Positions 1 through 7,560 of a stretch of 36,606 nucleotides of DNA are shown piece by piece. The notes beneath the pieces are model-generated. The model worked only from the letters and a program-made list of their open reading frames with translations, was not told where the DNA came from and did not search any database. The stretch's first letter is position 1; each line of letters opens with the position of its first letter. Origin of the DNA: an uncultured beta proteobacterium (GTDB lineage: Bacteria > Pseudomonadota > Gammaproteobacteria > Burkholderiales > Burkholderiaceae_C); NCBI GenBank assembly GCA_903869595.1, contig CAIPZV010000040.1, positions 1 through 36,606 of the forward strand. Reading direction: 5' to 3'. The position numbers were made by a program, and so were the translations under genes.

Positions 1-388
1 CAAGGGTAATCATGGCAAAGGTGGTGCCTGATTTACGCGTGGTCACATAGCCAAACAGCACCGCAAAGCCCATGCCTGCGAAACCGCCCACCAGGGGTAC
101 CAAGGACACCGGCAGCGCCGGACTGGCCCCGCACCAGGCATTCAGCGCGTGGATGGCGACGAAGGAGCCCAGGCCGGTATAGACCGCATGGCCAAAACTG
201 AGCATGCCGCCCTGCCCCAACAACATGTTGAAGGACAAACAGGCAATGATGGCGATGCCCATTTGCGACAGCATGGTGATCGACAGGCCGCTGTCAAAAA
301 TACGCGGCATGACGAGCATGAGCAAAGCAAAGGCCAGCCACAGCCAAACCGAACCCCAACGCGCGCCGGTATAGCTTGCGGCGCTCAT
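1..388 (-). CDS. livM: LivM-type branched-chain amino acid ABC transporter permease (partial, C-terminus off window)
   Basis: Inner-membrane permease of a HAAT-family (Liv) ABC importer, pairing with the LivH-type permease encoded just upstream. About 129 N-terminal residues are visible. They begin MSAASYTGARWG, then a hydrophobic helix, then the LivM hallmark stretch LLGQGGMLSFGHAVYTGLG at about residues 56-74, and further membrane segments. The ATG overlaps the livH stop in an ATGA junction, so the two genes are translationally coupled. A GGGGAG Shine-Dalgarno lies about 9 nt before the ATG, inside livH. The gene runs off the left edge, where the ATPase genes (livG, livF) would be expected. 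The family is certain from the motif; the transported substrate is not. Confidence 0.9.
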   Translation of the reverse strand, partial: MSAASYTGARWGSVWLWLAFALLMLVMPRIFDSGLSITMLSQMGIAIIACLSFNMLLGQGGMLSFGHAVYTGLGSFVAIHALNAWCGASPALPVSLVPLVGGFAGMGFAVLFGYVTTRKSGTTFAMITL

Positions 389-1419
389 CCCTCACGGCTC
401 CCCAAAAGGCCACGCGGGCGGAAAATCAAAATCAAGACCAGCAACAAATACGGCAATATGGGCGCCACCTGCGCAATCGTCAGCCGCGCCAGCGTGGTGC
501 CCTGCCAGGACGGCGCCATGGCCATGCCCAGCGATGCCAACACGCTGCCCACCGAGTAGTCCAGCGACACGGCAAAGGTTTGGACGATACCGATCAAGAG
601 CGACGCGATAAACGCGCCTGACAAAGACCCCAGGCCGCCGACCACCACGACCACAAACACAATAGAGCCCACGGTGGCGGCCATCGCTGGCTCGGTCAGG
701 AAAGTACTGCCGCCAATAACGCCGGCCAAACCGGCCAGACCGGCACCGGCGCCAAACACCAGCATGAACACGCGCGGCACGTTATGCCCTAGAGACTCGA
801 CAGCATCTGGATGCGTCAGCGCCGCTTGGATGACCAAGCCCACGCGTGTGCGCGTCAGCAATAGCCAGATGGACGCCAGCATGGTGATAGCCACCAGCAT
901 CATGAAACCACGCGTCGCTGGAAAAGGCGAGCAGACGATGCGCAATGCGGTATCCGCAGAGCTGCAGAGTTCGGGCGCCACCGCACCCCCATGCAGGCTC
1001 AGGCCCGCCACCGAATGGTTCACCAAGGTAAAAGCCGGGCCTTGTAACAGCGCGGGCGGCGCAAAGTCCACGGCAATGCGGCCCCAGACCAGTTGCACCA
1101 CTTCCAGCACCACATAGGTCAGGCCGAAAGTAATCAAAAGCTCGGGCACGTGGCCGAACTTGTGGACGCGGCGCAGACAGTAGCGCTCAAACAGCGCGCC
1201 CAAAGCACCTACCAACAAGGGCGCAATCAGCATCGCCGGCCAAAAACCAACTAGCTGGGATACGCTGTAGCCGATGTAGGCGCCCAGCATATAAAAACTG
1301 GCGTGCGCGAAATTGAGCACACCCATCATGCTGAAAATCAGGGTCAGACCCGAGCTGAGCATGAACAACAGCAAGCCGTAGCTCAGGCCGTTGAGGCTGG
1401 AAATAAGAAAAAATTCCAT
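385..1419 (-). CDS. livH: LivH-type branched-chain amino acid ABC transporter permease, extended form
   Basis: Inner-membrane permease of a HAAT-family importer. The N-terminus MEFFLISSLNGLSYGLLLFM and the following SGLTLIFSMMGVLNFAHASF are diagnostic of LivH. I chose the ATG at 1419 (344 aa) over the longer in-frame extension to 1470 because family homology begins there; no strong ribosome site is visible for either start. Most LivH proteins are about 290-310 aa. The extra length sits in a loop at about residues 115-170 that carries two cysteines (C152, C163), and in a stretch before the last helix. The gene lies 82 nt downstream of the binding-protein gene and overlaps livM by 4 nt, so it belongs to one operon. 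Confidence 0.9.
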   Translation of the reverse strand: MEFFLISSLNGLSYGLLLFMLSSGLTLIFSMMGVLNFAHASFYMLGAYIGYSVSQLVGFWPAMLIAPLLVGALGALFERYCLRRVHKFGHVPELLITFGLTYVVLEVVQLVWGRIAVDFAPPALLQGPAFTLVNHSVAGLSLHGGAVAPELCSSADTALRIVCSPFPATRGFMMLVAITMLASIWLLLTRTRVGLVIQAALTHPDAVESLGHNVPRVFMLVFGAGAGLAGLAGVIGGSTFLTEPAMAATVGSIVFVVVVVGGLGSLSGAFIASLLIGIVQTFAVSLDYSVGSVLASLGMAMAPSWQGTTLARLTIAQVAPILPYLLLVLILIFRPRGLLGSREG

Positions 1420-1500
1420 GGAAAAACCGCAGGCTTTCAAGGCTAAGCGTGGCGCCCTGGCGCAGGGCACCTATCGCTTAGCGGTAGTTCAAAACCCTGC

Positions 1501-2736
1501 TTAGGAAGGCCGCTTCATCTGGCAGCTGGTGGGCGTGCTGGAAACGTAGTTGGGATAGACCTTGAGAGGTACCAAGGTCATCCCAGTGTTCTCAGGGCTA
1601 TAGGGGTATTTCTTGTCGGCTTTTTGCCAAACCGTCATGTACAGCGGTTGCTGCAACTGGTGGTCTAGCTTGCGCATTTCCACTTCCCCGTTGAAGCTAT
1701 CGACCCGCAGGCCATCGAGTGCAGCTGCCACTTTGACCGGGTCGGTGGACTTGGCCTTGGCCATGGCAGCACCAAGCATTTGGTACGCGCGAATGACTGA
1801 GTAGGTGTAGAAGTCGTCGTTGTATTTTGTCTTGAATTCGGCCATCCACTTATCCATCTGTCCGCCCATGTTGTAGTGACCATAGGCGATTTGATAGACC
1901 TTACCCGCGCCATTGGTGCCCATGGCTGTGGGTGTGCCGGTGACACCTGCATAGTAAGTATAGAAATTGCCGGTGTAGCCGCCTTCCATTGCGGCCTTGA
2001 TCAGCAGCGACAAGTCTGAGCCCCAGTTGCCGGTGATCACGGTGTCCGCGCCCGATGCTTTGATCTTGGCGATATAGGGTGCGAAGTCACGCACCTGGGC
2101 CAAGGGGTGCAGGTCTTCGCCTACGATTTGGATGTCCGGGCGCTTGCGGCCCAGGGTCTCTTTGGTGTACTTGGCAACCTGCACGCCATGCGAATAGTTT
2201 TGACCCAGGATATAGACTTTCTTGATGTCTTTTTGGTCCACCATAAAGCTGGACATGGCTTCCATCTTCATGGAGGTGTCTGCATCAAAGCGGAAGTGCC
2301 AGTAGCTGCATTTGCTATTGGTGAGGTCCGGGTCCACGGCGGCGTCGTTCAGGTAAATAACTTCTTTGCCGGGGTTGCGTTCATTGTGCTTGGTGACCGC
2401 ATCCGATAGCGCCAATGCCACGGACGAGCCATTCCCCTGGATGATGTAGCGCACGCCCTGGTCAATGGCAGACTTGAGGGCGTTCAGGCTTTCTGCGGGG
2501 CTGAGTTTATTATCGATGCCGGTCACTTCAAACGTGACGCCTGCCGGATTACCTTTGCCGCTGAATTTTTCGGCGAAAAACTGGTAGCTTTTGAGCTGGT
2601 TCACGCCGACGGGGCCTAACAAGCCGGACTGCGCGTCAATGCGCACCATTTTCACGACCTCGCCTTTTTGCGCCATGGCGCCGCTCGCACAAGCCAGGGC
2701 GACTGCCGCAGTAATGATTTTGAAATGAATAGACAA
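1501..2736 (-). CDS. Periplasmic ligand-binding protein of a branched-chain amino acid-type ABC transporter (LivK-like)
   Basis: Periplasmic substrate-binding protein (type I fold, Peripla_BP_6 type) that should deliver its ligand to the LivH/LivM permeases encoded just downstream. A Sec signal peptide is clear: a hydrophobic core followed by a probable cleavage after SGAMA (residue 22). Length is 411 aa, normal for the family. The start codon is TTG, supported by AGGAG 8 nt upstream. The ligand cannot be read from sequence. LivK-like proteins in this bacterial group bind amino acids, aromatic acids, short acids or amides, and the upstream acyl-CoA ligase makes a carboxylic acid plausible. 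Family call firm, ligand unknown. Confidence 0.88.
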   Translation of the reverse strand: MSIHFKIITAAVALACASGAMAQKGEVVKMVRIDAQSGLLGPVGVNQLKSYQFFAEKFSGKGNPAGVTFEVTGIDNKLSPAESLNALKSAIDQGVRYIIQGNGSSVALALSDAVTKHNERNPGKEVIYLNDAAVDPDLTNSKCSYWHFRFDADTSMKMEAMSSFMVDQKDIKKVYILGQNYSHGVQVAKYTKETLGRKRPDIQIVGEDLHPLAQVRDFAPYIAKIKASGADTVITGNWGSDLSLLIKAAMEGGYTGNFYTYYAGVTGTPTAMGTNGAGKVYQIAYGHYNMGGQMDKWMAEFKTKYNDDFYTYSVIRAYQMLGAAMAKAKSTDPVKVAAALDGLRVDSFNGEVEMRKLDHQLQQPLYMTVWQKADKKYPYSPENTGMTLVPLKVYPNYVSSTPTSCQMKRPS

Positions 2737-2870
2737 AGCACTAACTCCTATGAAACCTAAGCCCCCGAGGGTACAAGACTTCTCGCCTGCACTCCCAAGG
2801 GTTTCACCCTAGCTTAGTCGCCAAAGCGATAAACACCAAGGCCGCAGTAATAGCGGGGCCAAAGTGGGTA

Positions 2871-2886
2871 GCTGCGTCCCCGCAGC
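2871..2886. repeat. Short perfect inverted repeat between the ligase and binding-protein genes
   Basis: GCTGCG-TCCC-CGCAGC forms a 6-bp stem with a 4-nt loop about 37 nt downstream of the acyl-CoA ligase stop. No U-run follows on either strand, so it is not a convincing intrinsic terminator. The rest of the 186-nt gap holds only the leader of the binding-protein gene; no clear sigma-70 promoter was found there. Confidence 0.3.
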
Positions 2887-2922
2887 GTAGCGGTCCGTGC
2901 CACGCCAAGGGCGGCTCGGGCC

Positions 2923-4551
2923 TTAGGCCGTCGGCAGTTGGTAGTCTTTCAAGGTCTCGCGCAATTTGACCTTTTGCATCTTGCCGGTCGCGCCCAGCGG
3001 GATGGCATCGATAAAAATCACGTCATCCGGGATTTGCCACTTGGCGGTTTTGCCTTCAAAAAACCCAAGCAATTCTTCTCGCGACACTTCGGCGCCGGGC
3101 TTTTTCACCACCACCACCACCGGACGCTCATCCCACTTGGGGTGCTTCATGCCGATGCAGGCCGCCATGGCCACGGCCGGGTGGGCCATGGCGATGTTTT
3201 CCACATCGATAGAACTAATCCATTCGCCGCCGGACTTGATCACGTCCTTGCTGCGGTCGGTGATTTGCAAATAGCCATCGGGGTCTATGGTGGCCACGTC
3301 TCCGGTGGGGAACCAACCGTTGACCAGCGGCGAGCCGCCCTCGCCTTTGAAATATTCGCGGATCACCCAGGGGCCTTTGACCAGCAAGTCGCCATAGGCC
3401 TTGCCATCCCAGGGTAGTTCATCGCCTTGTTCATCGACGATCTTCATATCCACGCCATAGATGCCGCGGCCTTGTTTGATTCGCACAGCCATTTTTTGGT
3501 TGGCGTCTAGATCCACATGCTTGTTTTTGAGCGTGCACACCGTGCCTAGTGGCGACATCTCGGTCATGCCCCAAGCGTGCAACACTTCTACGCCGTAGTT
3601 GTCGTTGAACGCGCTGATCATGGCCGGCGGACAAGCCGAGCCGCCGATCACGGTGCGCTTGAGCGTGGAAAACCGCAAACCGCCCTGTTGCATATGGCCG
3701 AGCATCATTTGCCACACGGTGGGCACACCGGCAGCGAAAGTCACTTTTTCGGCTTCGATCAAATCGAAAATGGATTTGCCGTCCATGGCCGGGCCGGGGA
3801 AGACCATCTTGGCGCCGGTCATGGCCGCTGAATATGGCAGGCCCCAGGCATTGACGTGGAACATGGGTACTACCGGCAGCACGCTGTCGCGGGCGCTCAT
3901 GTTCAGCGCATCGGGCATGGCGCCCGCCCAGGCGTGCAAGATGGTGGAACGGTGGCTGTACAGCGCGGCCTTGGGGTTGCCCGTGGTGCCGCTGGTGTAG
4001 CACATGCTGGACGCGCTGTTTTCGTCAAACTCGGGCCAGGTGTATTTGGATGCTTGACTTCCCATCCAGGCTTCGTAGCTTTGCAGGCCGGGGATGCCGC
4101 TATCGGCGGGCAGACTGGCCGCGTCGCACAAGGCGATGAAATGCTTGATGGTGGTGCAACGCGCATGCACTGCTTTGACGATAGGCAAAAACGTCATGTC
4201 AAAACATAAAACCTGGTCTTCGGAATGGTTGGCAATCCAGACAATCTGGTCCGGATGCAGGCGCGGATTGAGGGTATGGAGCACGCGCCCCGAGCCACTG
4301 ACGCCGAAATACAGCTCCAAATGGCGGTAACCATTCCAGGCCAGGGTGGCGACGCGGTCACCAAAGGCCAGCTTCATAGCGTCCAGCGCATTGGCTACCT
4401 GGCGGGAACGCCCGGCTATATCTTTGTAGGTGCAGCGGTGGATGTCCCCCTCCACGCGGCGGGAGACGATTTCCCCTTCGCCATGGTGCCGCTCGGCAAA
4501 ATCAATCATGGAAGAAATCAGCAATGGCTGGTTTTGCATCAATCCGAGCAT
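2923..4551 (-). CDS. Acyl-CoA ligase (fatty-acid / 3-methylthiopropionyl-CoA ligase-like, ANL superfamily)
   Basis: Cytoplasmic adenylate-forming ligase that activates a carboxylic acid with ATP and CoA. Motifs in order: the ATP/phosphate loop YTSGTTGNPK (residues 185-194), the adenosine-binding region HAWGMTEMSPLGT, the hinge stretch GWFPTGDVA...ITDRSKDVIKSGGEW, and the C-terminal catalytic lysine in ATGKMQK. The N-terminus (GLMQNQPLLISSMIDFAERHH) resembles the DmdB/medium-chain ligase branch. The ATG at 4551 is preferred because GGAG lies 8 nt upstream; the ATG two codons earlier would be only 2 nt from it. Length is 542 aa, usual for the family. The gene is first in a leftward run with the Liv-type importer, suggesting uptake then CoA activation of an acid. 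Substrate is inference. Confidence 0.88.
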   Translation of the reverse strand: MLGLMQNQPLLISSMIDFAERHHGEGEIVSRRVEGDIHRCTYKDIAGRSRQVANALDAMKLAFGDRVATLAWNGYRHLELYFGVSGSGRVLHTLNPRLHPDQIVWIANHSEDQVLCFDMTFLPIVKAVHARCTTIKHFIALCDAASLPADSGIPGLQSYEAWMGSQASKYTWPEFDENSASSMCYTSGTTGNPKAALYSHRSTILHAWAGAMPDALNMSARDSVLPVVPMFHVNAWGLPYSAAMTGAKMVFPGPAMDGKSIFDLIEAEKVTFAAGVPTVWQMMLGHMQQGGLRFSTLKRTVIGGSACPPAMISAFNDNYGVEVLHAWGMTEMSPLGTVCTLKNKHVDLDANQKMAVRIKQGRGIYGVDMKIVDEQGDELPWDGKAYGDLLVKGPWVIREYFKGEGGSPLVNGWFPTGDVATIDPDGYLQITDRSKDVIKSGGEWISSIDVENIAMAHPAVAMAACIGMKHPKWDERPVVVVVKKPGAEVSREELLGFFEGKTAKWQIPDDVIFIDAIPLGATGKMQKVKLRETLKDYQLPTA

Positions 4552-4563
4552 CGACATAACTCC

Positions 4564-4588
4564 AAAAAAAATCCGCCCCAAACGGGCG
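4564..4588 (-). terminator. Terminator-like hairpin with U-run in the leader of the acyl-CoA ligase gene
   Basis: Read on the minus strand this is CGCCC-GTTTG-GGGCG, then GA, then eight T residues, and only a few bases later the GGAG ribosome site of the ligase gene. Stem (5 GC pairs) plus U-run has the form of an intrinsic terminator. As no leftward gene precedes it, it would either act as a leader attenuator or block antisense transcripts from selO. Confidence 0.45.
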
Positions 4589-4672
4589 AGCGCGCATATT
4601 AACTGCAAGGCATCGGGGGGCCGAAAAGCACTTCACTGAAGGCAGGCAGCGACTTTCGCGGAAAATGCGGGC

Positions 4673-6175
4673 ATGACCGACCCCTCCCCCCCCGCGGCAG
4701 TCGCCACCCCCTCACCCGCCGATGCGGCGCTTGCATCGCTGCCTTGGCAACAGCGTTTTGCCCATTTAGGCCCAGATTTTGTGGCGCCCATCGCCCCTGC
4801 CCCCCTGCCCGAGCCTTACTGGGTTGGGCAAAGCGGCGCCCTCGCCCAATCGCTAGGTCTGCCGCCCGGCTGGGCCACGGCCGACTCCGCACTGCAGGCC
4901 CTGACTGGCAACCAATTACTCCCCGGCAGCGCCATGCTCGCCAGCGTGTACAGCGGCCACCAATTTGGCGTGTGGGCCGGTCAATTGGGCGACGGACGCG
5001 CCTGCCTGCTGGGCGAGCTGGCCGGGCAAGAAATACAACTCAAAGGCGCAGGCCCCACGCCTTTTTCGCGCCGGGGCGATGGCCGGGCGGTGTTGCGCAG
5101 CGCGATTCGCGAATTTTTATGCAGCGAAGCCATGCACGGTCTAGGCATCCCCACCACGCGGGCTTTGTGCGTTACCGGCTCGGATGCCACCATCTGGCGC
5201 GAGACGGCAGAAACAGCGGCGGTGGTGGCGCGGGTGGCGCCCAGTTTTATCCGCTTCGGGCATTTTGAGCATTTCAGCAAGCGCGAGCAAATCCCCCAGC
5301 TGCAAGCCTTGGCCGACTTTGTGATCGACCACTACTACCCCCAATGCCGCGACGATGCGGGCGCCAACCCCTACTTAGCATTTCTGGGCGAAGTCAGTCG
5401 CAAGACGGCTGAGTTGCTCGCCCATTGGCAAGCCGTGGGCTTTTGCCATGGCGTCATGAACAGCGACAACATGAGCATTTTGGGCCTGACGCTGGACTAC
5501 GGCCCATTCCAGTTTTTGGACGCATTTGCGCCCGGCCATATTTGCAACCATTCAGACAGCGAAGGTCGCTACGCGTTTTCCGAGCAGCCCAATATGGCGT
5601 ACTGGAACCTGTATTGCCTGACCGACGCTTTGATGCCGCTGATTGGCAACGAGGACGCGGCTACCGAAGCCGTGGACACCTACCGCGCGCACTTCCCAGC
5701 AGCCAGCCAGTTGTGCCTGGCGAAAAAAATGGGCCTAGACCAGGCCGACCCCCGGCAAAAAGCCCTGACCGACATGTTGCTACCCATGCTGGCGGCCGAC
5801 CAGGTGGACTACACCATCTTCTGGCGCCGCCTGAGCCACTGGGCCGCACGCATGGACGATGAAGATTATTCGGTCATGGATTTGTTCGTCAACCGCCAGC
5901 AAATGCAAACCTGGCAGTATGCGTTTGAGTCCATGCACAAAGGCATGGGGACGACCGACATATCGGCCCGTATGCTGCGGGCCAACCCCAAATTCGTGCT
6001 GCGCAACTACATGGCGCAAGAGGCGATTGCTGCGGCCCAGGCCAAAGACTTTTCGGTGCTGGCGCAACTGCAAACCGTGCTGGAAAACCCGTTTGATGAA
6101 CACCCTGCGCACGAGCGTTGGGCCGGCTTTGCGCCGGACTGGGCCACCGCTATTTCCGTGAGCTGCAGTTCCTGA
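4673..6175 (+). CDS. selO: Protein adenylyltransferase SelO (YdiU/UPF0061 family)
   Basis: SelO is a pseudokinase-fold enzyme that transfers AMP from ATP to protein Ser/Thr/Tyr, with redox proteins among known targets. At 500 aa it is full length. Conserved elements: GSAMLASVYSGHQFGVWAGQ (85-104), ATP-site lysine in QLKGAGPTPFSR (K124), IREFLCSEAMHGLGIPTTRA with E147, HGVMNSDNMSI carrying the catalytic-region Asp265, and DYGPFQFLD with metal-binding Asp275. It ends Cys-Ser-Ser; the Cys sits at the antepenultimate position where animal SelO has selenocysteine. The start at 4673 has no strong ribosome site, and codons 5-7 contain a run of eight C. It heads a rightward run with msrB. Confidence 0.95.
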   Translation: MTDPSPPAAVATPSPADAALASLPWQQRFAHLGPDFVAPIAPAPLPEPYWVGQSGALAQSLGLPPGWATADSALQALTGNQLLPGSAMLASVYSGHQFGVWAGQLGDGRACLLGELAGQEIQLKGAGPTPFSRRGDGRAVLRSAIREFLCSEAMHGLGIPTTRALCVTGSDATIWRETAETAAVVARVAPSFIRFGHFEHFSKREQIPQLQALADFVIDHYYPQCRDDAGANPYLAFLGEVSRKTAELLAHWQAVGFCHGVMNSDNMSILGLTLDYGPFQFLDAFAPGHICNHSDSEGRYAFSEQPNMAYWNLYCLTDALMPLIGNEDAATEAVDTYRAHFPAASQLCLAKKMGLDQADPRQKALTDMLLPMLAADQVDYTIFWRRLSHWAARMDDEDYSVMDLFVNRQQMQTWQYAFESMHKGMGTTDISARMLRANPKFVLRNYMAQEAIAAAQAKDFSVLAQLQTVLENPFDEHPAHERWAGFAPDWATAISVSCSS

Positions 6176-6212
6176 TGCGGCGACGCTTCACCCGTATTAC
6201 CAAGGTATTTTC

Positions 6213-6614
6213 ATGATCCACAAAACCGACGACGAATGGCGCGCTCTGCTAGCCGCCAAAAGCGCAGAGCCCATGGCCTTTGCCGTGACGCGCCAAGAGT
6301 CCACCGAACGCGCCTTCACCGGCCGCTGGGCCGACAACCACCAAAAAGGCGTTTACAGCTGCATTTGCTGTAGCAAAGCGCTTTTTTCGTCGGAGACCAA
6401 ATACGAATCGGGCAGCGGCTGGCCCAGCTATTACCAACCCTTGGCACCCGATGCGGTAGGCACCAAGGAAGACGGCATGTTGTGGATGAAGCGCACCGAG
6501 GTGCATTGCGCCGATTGCCACGCCCACCTGGGCCATGTGTTTAACGACGGCCCAGCGCCTACCGGGCTACGCTACTGCATGAATTCCGCCTCGCTGGACT
6601 TCACACCCGAATGA
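6213..6614 (+). CDS. msrB: Peptide-methionine (R)-S-oxide reductase MsrB
   Basis: Cytoplasmic repair enzyme that reduces the R epimer of methionine sulfoxide in proteins, normally using thioredoxin. Length is 133 aa, typical. The structural zinc site is intact (C50-x2-C53 and C99-x2-C102), and the catalytic cysteine is C122 in [11 protein letters not shown]. The usual resolving cysteine of the SGCGWPS motif is replaced by serine here ([10 protein letters not shown]68), so recycling may use C52 or proceed directly with thioredoxin. The gene starts 37 nt after selO and overlaps yciB by 4 nt (ATGA), fitting one transcript. Identification is firm; the recycling mechanism is inference. Confidence 0.95.
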   Translation: MIHKTDDEWRALLAAKSAEPMAFAVTRQESTERAFTGRWADNHQKGVYSCICCSKALFSSETKYESGSGWPSYYQPLAPDAVGTKEDGMLWMKRTEVHCADCHAHLGHVFNDGPAPTGLRYCMNSASLDFTPE

Positions 6615-7189
6615 AAACCCTATTTGATCTGTTCCCGGTGCTGCTGTTTTTCGGCGCCTACAAACTCTTTGATATTTACGTAGCGACTGGCGTGATGATG
6701 GCTGCCACGGTGCTGCAGTCGGCTTACACCTATGTGCGCGAACGCAGCCTGCCTTTGATGCAAAAAGTCACCCTCATCATGGTGCTGGCCTTTGGCGCCG
6801 TGACCTTGGGTTTGCACGACGAGCGCTTTATTAAGTGGAAACCTACGGTTTTGTACACCTGCTTGGCTGTTGGGCTGGCGATTGCAGTTTTCGCACTGCG
6901 TAAGAATTTTTTACGCGCCCTGCTGGGCAGCCAGTTGGAGCTGCCCGATGCGCTGTGGAACAAACTCAATGTGGCCTGGATTGCGTATTGCGCATTTATG
7001 GCGGCACTTAACGCCTATGTCGTGCTGAACTACAGCACCGAAGAATGGGTCAACTTCAAACTGTGGGGCTACGTCTTCCCACTGGTTTTCATCGTCGGCC
7101 AGGGCTTGTACATTGCGCCGCATATGAAACTGCCAGACGATCCAGAGCAAGCGCCGCTATCGCCCGATGACGCGGGGAAAAACCCATGA
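6611..7189 (+). CDS. yciB: Inner-membrane septation protein YciB/IspZ family
   Basis: Small polytopic inner-membrane protein of the YciB (intracellular septation protein A) family, linked in enterobacteria to cell-envelope synthesis and division-site protein interactions. The 192-aa product starts [19 protein letters not shown], the family's signature N-terminus. It has about five hydrophobic segments, the conserved KWKPTVLY stretch near residue 76, and [17 protein letters not shown] short charged, proline-rich tail ends the protein. It overlaps msrB by ATGA at its start and bolA by ATGA at its end, so translation of the three genes is probably coupled. Biochemical activity is not known for the family. 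Confidence 0.93.
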   Translation: MKTLFDLFPVLLFFGAYKLFDIYVATGVMMAATVLQSAYTYVRERSLPLMQKVTLIMVLAFGAVTLGLHDERFIKWKPTVLYTCLAVGLAIAVFALRKNFLRALLGSQLELPDALWNKLNVAWIAYCAFMAALNAYVVLNYSTEEWVNFKLWGYVFPLVFIVGQGLYIAPHMKLPDDPEQAPLSPDDAGKNP

Positions 7190-7467
7190 GCGAAGCCCTG
7201 CAAATCAACGCCACCAACCTAGAGGCCCGCTTGCGCGAGCGCTTGCAACCCTTGCGGCTGACCGTAATCGACGAAAGCCACCAGCACGCAGGCCATGTGG
7301 GGGCCAATGACAGCGGCTTTGGCACGCACTTTAGGGTGCGCATTGCTTCACCTTTGTTTACCGGTAAAACACGGGTCGCCTGCCACCGCCTTGTGTATGA
7401 TGCCGCGCAGGATTTCATCGATCAGGGGCTGCATGCCCTGGCCATCGAAATCGACACCGCAAGCTGA
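7186..7467 (+). CDS. bolA: BolA family protein
   Basis: BolA-like protein of 93 aa with the class II KH-like fold. Family members bind monothiol glutaredoxins and [2Fe-2S] clusters, and some act on transcription of envelope and stress genes. Visible signatures are [11 protein letters not shown] (about 30-40) and the C-terminal [20 protein letters not shown] segment, with the conserved His (next to a Cys) that ligates the cluster in BolA-glutaredoxin complexes. It overlaps yciB by 4 nt and precedes the secreted parvulin gene by 93 nt. The link to iron-sulfur handling fits the redox theme of selO-msrB, but that is inference from position. Confidence 0.93.
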   Translation: MSEALQINATNLEARLRERLQPLRLTVIDESHQHAGHVGANDSGFGTHFRVRIASPLFTGKTRVACHRLVYDAAQDFIDQGLHALAIEIDTAS

Positions 7468-7560
7468 ACCCAGCCCGCCGACCCCCACCCGCGTACAGAG
7501 CCACTGCCTTAACCAGCGACAATACGCGTTTAGTTTTTCTCCAGCCCTCAAGGATCTCGA

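Noticed and set aside
1420..1470. Longer LivH start giving an extra 17 residues
   Set aside because: The extra residues do not resemble a LivH N-terminus and no ribosome site supports them; the ATG at 1419 begins the conserved region.
2890..2905. A TGGCACG element (minus strand) resembling a sigma-54 -24 box upstream of the binding-protein gene
   Set aside because: The required GC at -12 is not at the correct spacing (GCTA occupies the TTGC place).
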